A stretch of DNA of 45,930 bases from contig CAIZEI010000005.1 of assembly GCA_903931945.1 (NCBI GenBank), forward strand, positions 1 to 45,930, written 5' to 3'. The position numbers were made by a program, and so were the translations under genes. The first letter of the stretch is position 1. Each line of letters starts with the position of its first letter. Source of the stretch: an uncultured Hyphomicrobiales bacterium. Lineage in GTDB: Bacteria > Pseudomonadota > Alphaproteobacteria > Rhizobiales > Beijerinckiaceae. Positions 43,435 through 45,930 of this stretch are shown here, one piece after another. The notes under the pieces are model-generated. The model saw only the letters and a list, made by a program, of their open reading frames with translations, searched no databases and was not told where the DNA came from.

Positions 43435-44393
43435 TTGAAAGCAAAATTGGCGTTTTCACGAGATCCATCGAATGGCGCGAATACACAAGTCATGGATTTC
43501 CTGTTCGATGCCCAGGGTGAAGATGTCGTCTCGGGGCGCCGGACTCCAGAGCGTGGAGAGGGGTTGAGCGCGCGCTTTCCCGAACTCGCTCGGGAATTGT
43601 CGGCCGCCCTTGTCTCGCTGGAAGCGGCGTTTTCGGACGTTCAGGATGTGGAGTTCACGATAGAGCGCGGCAGGCTTTGGTTCCTCCAAACACGTTCCGC
43701 CAAGCGGTCTCCCCGCGCCGCGTTGCGGATCTCGGTGGATCAGGTTTCCGAGGGTCTCATTACAACCGCCGAGGCCCTGAGGCGCCTTCAGGAGATTGAT
43801 CGCGCGCGCCTGAGCATCACCCGGTTCGAGCAAAAGCCTGAGCCAATTGCCAGCGGCATTTCAGCCGCACCAGGCATGGCGTCCGGTCGCGTCGCCCTTG
43901 ACAGCGAAATGGCGGTAAAAATGTCCCGGAATACAGATCCGGTCGTTCTCTTGCGACCCGATACTTCGACTGCGGACGTCGCCGGCTTTGCCGTCGCCTG
44001 TGGCATTCTCACCGCCACAGGAGGGAGAACCGCGCCCGCCGCGCTTGTTGCAAGACAACTTGGAAAGCCATGCATTGTTGGATGCGATGCTCTTGTTTTC
44101 GACATGGTCGGACGGCCAGGCTGGGTGCGGCCACGATCCGGGAAGGCGATTGGATTTCGCTAAATGGCGATGATGGTTCAGTCGTGCTGGGGCGTCTCGA
44201 GATTACAACCGACGCGCCAGAAGCCGACATCGCGATCCGGGACGCCTGGCGCGGTGAGGCTACGGCAATGCAGACAATCGACCCGCCAGCCTCAATCCCG
44301 GCCATCGCCTGTTCCGGCAAATCCATCGAATGGGGTATTGCCATCCACGCTGGCCTCCAATCCAGTCCTGAGATCAAGTCAGATCAGAACTGA
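43435..44393 (+). pseudogene. Remnant of PPDK-like PEP-utilising enzyme
   Basis: Resembles the middle of pyruvate phosphate dikinase. LAFSRDPSNGANTQVMDFLF, QGEDVVSGRRTPE, DVEFTIERGRLWFLQTRSAK and the PEP-utilising segment RPDTSTADVAGFAVACGILT are clear. The N-terminal nucleotide-binding half and the C-terminal PEP domain are missing. The swivelling catalytic His in the family motif GGRTAHAA is Pro here (GGRTAPAA). At about 44120-44160 the frame is lost: the first frame stops at 44163, while the expected continuation REGDWISLNGDDGSVVLGRL reads in another frame and ends at 44393. Truncation, loss of the catalytic residue and a frameshift together show a dead gene. Confidence 0.8.
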
Positions 44394-44606
44394 TTTGGAA
44401 CTCCCACGCAATTCAATCAGACGACATCATGCTCCAGACCCGGAATAGCTTGAGCCGGTGGCGCGCCAATGACTTCGTGATCTGTGAACTGCAAAAGCGC
44501 TGTCAACGCGGCGATTTGCGATTGATGTGCGGATGACGAAGCAGGAACCAAACCCTATCGGCGCGGCGCCTACGCCGGTAAAGATCATGAAAGACGGCGT
44601 TTTGGC

Positions 44607-44681
44607 TGGTGGGCGATGCAGGGTTCGAACCTGCGACCCCACCCGTGTGAAGGGTGTGCTCTACCGCTGAGCTAATCGCCC
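44607..44681 (-). tRNA. tRNA-Val (anticodon CAC)
   Basis: The minus strand reads as a full cloverleaf. The acceptor GGGCGAT pairs with ATCGCCC, followed by A and an encoded CCA. The D arm contains AGCTCAGCGGTAGAGC. The anticodon stem CACCC/GGGTG encloses the loop TTCACAC (anticodon CAC). The T arm has GCAGGTTCGAACCTGC. The length is 75 nt with CCA. It reads GUG valine codons. Confidence 0.96.
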
Positions 44682-44743
44682 GGACCAGGTCCAGAGACGT
44701 TCGTTTACGCGGCGCCGTGAAAAAATTCAAGCGCGCGATGCTG

Positions 44744-45718
44744 TCAAATAAACCCCCGCGATTTCCAGTAGTGTTCCGCCGCCGGATGCAGCGGCACATC
44801 CATTGGCGTATCGGGCGTGTCCCGGCACATGCGTTCGACCGGCAGCGGACCCTCGCCCTGCCAGGGAATCAGATGCTTGCGGGCCTCGACCGCCGCGCAG
44901 ATTTGGCCAACCAGCCGGTCCGGCGTGTCAGTGCGGACATACACCGCCCAGCCGCTGAAATCGATGCTCGGCACGTCGGCTGGCAGGCCGGGGTGGTCCG
45001 CTTTGCGGATTGTCTTGCGACGATAGCCCACGGCTTCGAGCTTCGTAAGAAGCGCATCCGAGAAGGGCAGGATATCGAGGCCGAGATCCACGGCCTCGTC
45101 GATCCAGGAATGCGTCGCCTCCTCAAAAATCGCGTTGGCGCCTTTTTCGATGGAGACTTTTTTCGCCCAGCGCGGCGAGGCGTCATAACGCAGGCCGCCG
45201 CCCCAGGCGTTGAGATCGGCGGTCGAAAACCCGGCGCAACGCGCGATATCGTCGAGCACGCCATGCAGGCAATGGTCTTTTTCATTGCGAACAGACAGTT
45301 TCAATGGCGCCTTTCGGGCGAGAATATCATCGACGCTCTTGAGGCCGAGTTCCTTTTTGGCGGCAAATGCGCAGGAATCGGGGGATGGAAAGGTCGTGAT
45401 CACCCGCAATGGCAACGGCTCCCTGAAAGGCCCCGTGCCGCGCACAGCCATCGTCAGGATAGCCGCCGGGTTGACGATAGCCAGCGTCGCCTCGCCGCTT
45501 GCAACCGCCTCGATACCCTCGATCGTGCTCGATGCGAAAAGATTGATCGCCCAACCCGCGTCGCTCGCCTTGTCGCGCAATTGCACGCGCGCCCGGCGAT
45601 TGGGCTGGCGATCGGCGGCGACGAGTTCGGCTGCGACCTCGATACAGAAACGCGAACGCATCACGGGCGCACGCGTCAAGCCGGGTTCTTCGGGTTGTGC
45701 GTCATGTTTAGCAGTCAT
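44744..45718 (-). CDS. TAXI/NMT1-type solute-binding-like protein without signal peptide
   Basis: A predicted 324-residue protein with the fold signature of TAXI (TRAP-associated extracytoplasmic immunogenic) binding proteins: TIEGIEAVASGEATLAIVNP, then LPLRVITTFPSPDSCAF, IFEEATHSWIDEAVDLGLDI and LLTKLEAVGYRRKTI. These receptors are normally periplasmic. Here the N-terminus (MTAKHDAQPEEPGLTRAPVM) is charged and lacks any signal sequence, so it may act in the cytoplasm or be read from another start. GGAGAGC lies just before the ATG. It follows the partial Bug-type gene by 30 bp in the opposite order of secretion genes. No TRAP membrane gene is seen. The ligand is unknown. Confidence 0.72.
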   Translation of the reverse strand: MTAKHDAQPEEPGLTRAPVMRSRFCIEVAAELVAADRQPNRRARVQLRDKASDAGWAINLFASSTIEGIEAVASGEATLAIVNPAAILTMAVRGTGPFREPLPLRVITTFPSPDSCAFAAKKELGLKSVDDILARKAPLKLSVRNEKDHCLHGVLDDIARCAGFSTADLNAWGGGLRYDASPRWAKKVSIEKGANAIFEEATHSWIDEAVDLGLDILPFSDALLTKLEAVGYRRKTIRKADHPGLPADVPSIDFSGWAVYVRTDTPDRLVGQICAAVEARKHLIPWQGEGPLPVERMCRDTPDTPMDVPLHPAAEHYWKSRGFI

Positions 45719-45748
45719 GCTTTGCTCTCCGGCGCGTCCTGGCGCGCA

Positions 45749-45930
45749 TTACCTGGCCACAATGGCCTGTTTGAATTTCGCGACGATGTCGGGCGGCGTT
45801 GTGGCAATAATTGCTGCGCGCTTTTGCAATTCCTCTCCGCTGAGGGGATGCACCTCAAAATGCATCTGAATGGCGTCCGCGATGAAGGCGGGATCGGCAA
45901 CCATCGCGTCAAACGCCTTGCGCAGAATCG
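45749..45930 (-). CDS. Bug/TctC-family binding protein, C-terminal part (runs off window)
   Basis: The last 59 residues of a protein that starts beyond the right edge. LRKAFDAMVADPAFIADAIQ followed by HPLSGEELQKRAAIIATTPP is the C-terminal lobe of the Bug/TctC family. It is similar in pattern to the end of the binding protein at 368-1393 (LRKAFMEAMTDKDLIAEADK and NPVSGEDLQ). It ends at TAA 45749-45751 and is followed by the TAXI-type gene, 30 bp on, on the same strand. The two may form one uptake-related transcript. Confidence 0.8.
   Translation of the reverse strand, partial: ILRKAFDAMVADPAFIADAIQMHFEVHPLSGEELQKRAAIIATTPPDIVAKFKQAIVAR

Overview
The window is GC-rich, mostly chromosomal DNA of an alphaproteobacterium, probably order Hyphomicrobiales. 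The lineage call rests on family-level resemblance of several genes (IalB-type protein, ParB-like ParBc_2 protein, short conserved proteins, Bug-type binding proteins, a typical alphaproteobacterial tyrosine integrase remnant); no rRNA or other strong phylogenetic marker is present.

Layout. 1-9849 (minus strand): a compact, probably co-transcribed run. In transcription order it holds a Pls/PosA-type membrane NRPS-like synthetase, a HMW1C-like (GT41) glycosyltransferase, aroC, folP, folB, an orphan Bug/TctC binding protein, and the start of a thiamine-diphosphate enzyme. 10049-13370: a GT4 glycosyltransferase, a divergent alpha/beta hydrolase and a Bcr/CflA-type drug exporter. 14001-16403: a degenerate HtrA-like protein translationally coupled to a small LuxR-type regulator, divergent from an intact S1C protease. 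16492-25428 is accessory: a LysR regulator with a strong palindromic operator, a truncated oxidoreductase, a YdcZ-type membrane protein, a molybdenum hydroxylase operon (MoCo subunit, 2Fe-2S subunit, diheme cytochrome, hydrolase), a LysR fragment, an enoyl-CoA hydratase, a decayed integrase and a PAP2 phosphatase. 25661-27061: a patatin-like lipase and an unrecognised decayed gene.

27158-33586 (minus strand): a self-contained TonB system, exbD-tonB-receptor-exbB, ending in a Tat-exported 2',3'-cyclic nucleotide phosphodiesterase/3'-nucleotidase. This suggests outer-membrane uptake coupled to periplasmic nucleotide breakdown. 34128-39329: a 1733-residue autotransporter whose passenger starts with a ParB-like (ParBc_2) domain. 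It is followed by an IalB-family protein, a PiT phosphate transporter, a short conserved gene, a stand-alone ParBc_2 gene, another short conserved gene, a ruined PPDK-like gene, tRNA-Val(CAC), a TAXI-type binding protein without a signal peptide and the C-terminus of another Bug protein.

The strongest candidates for something undescribed are: the 6-bp-spaced pair of Pls/PosA-type synthetase and HMW1C-like glycosyltransferase; the autotransporter carrying a ParBc_2 domain, with a second ParBc_2 gene 3 kb away; and the five-gene TonB/nucleotidase unit. All functions are read from motifs by eye; no database search was run.
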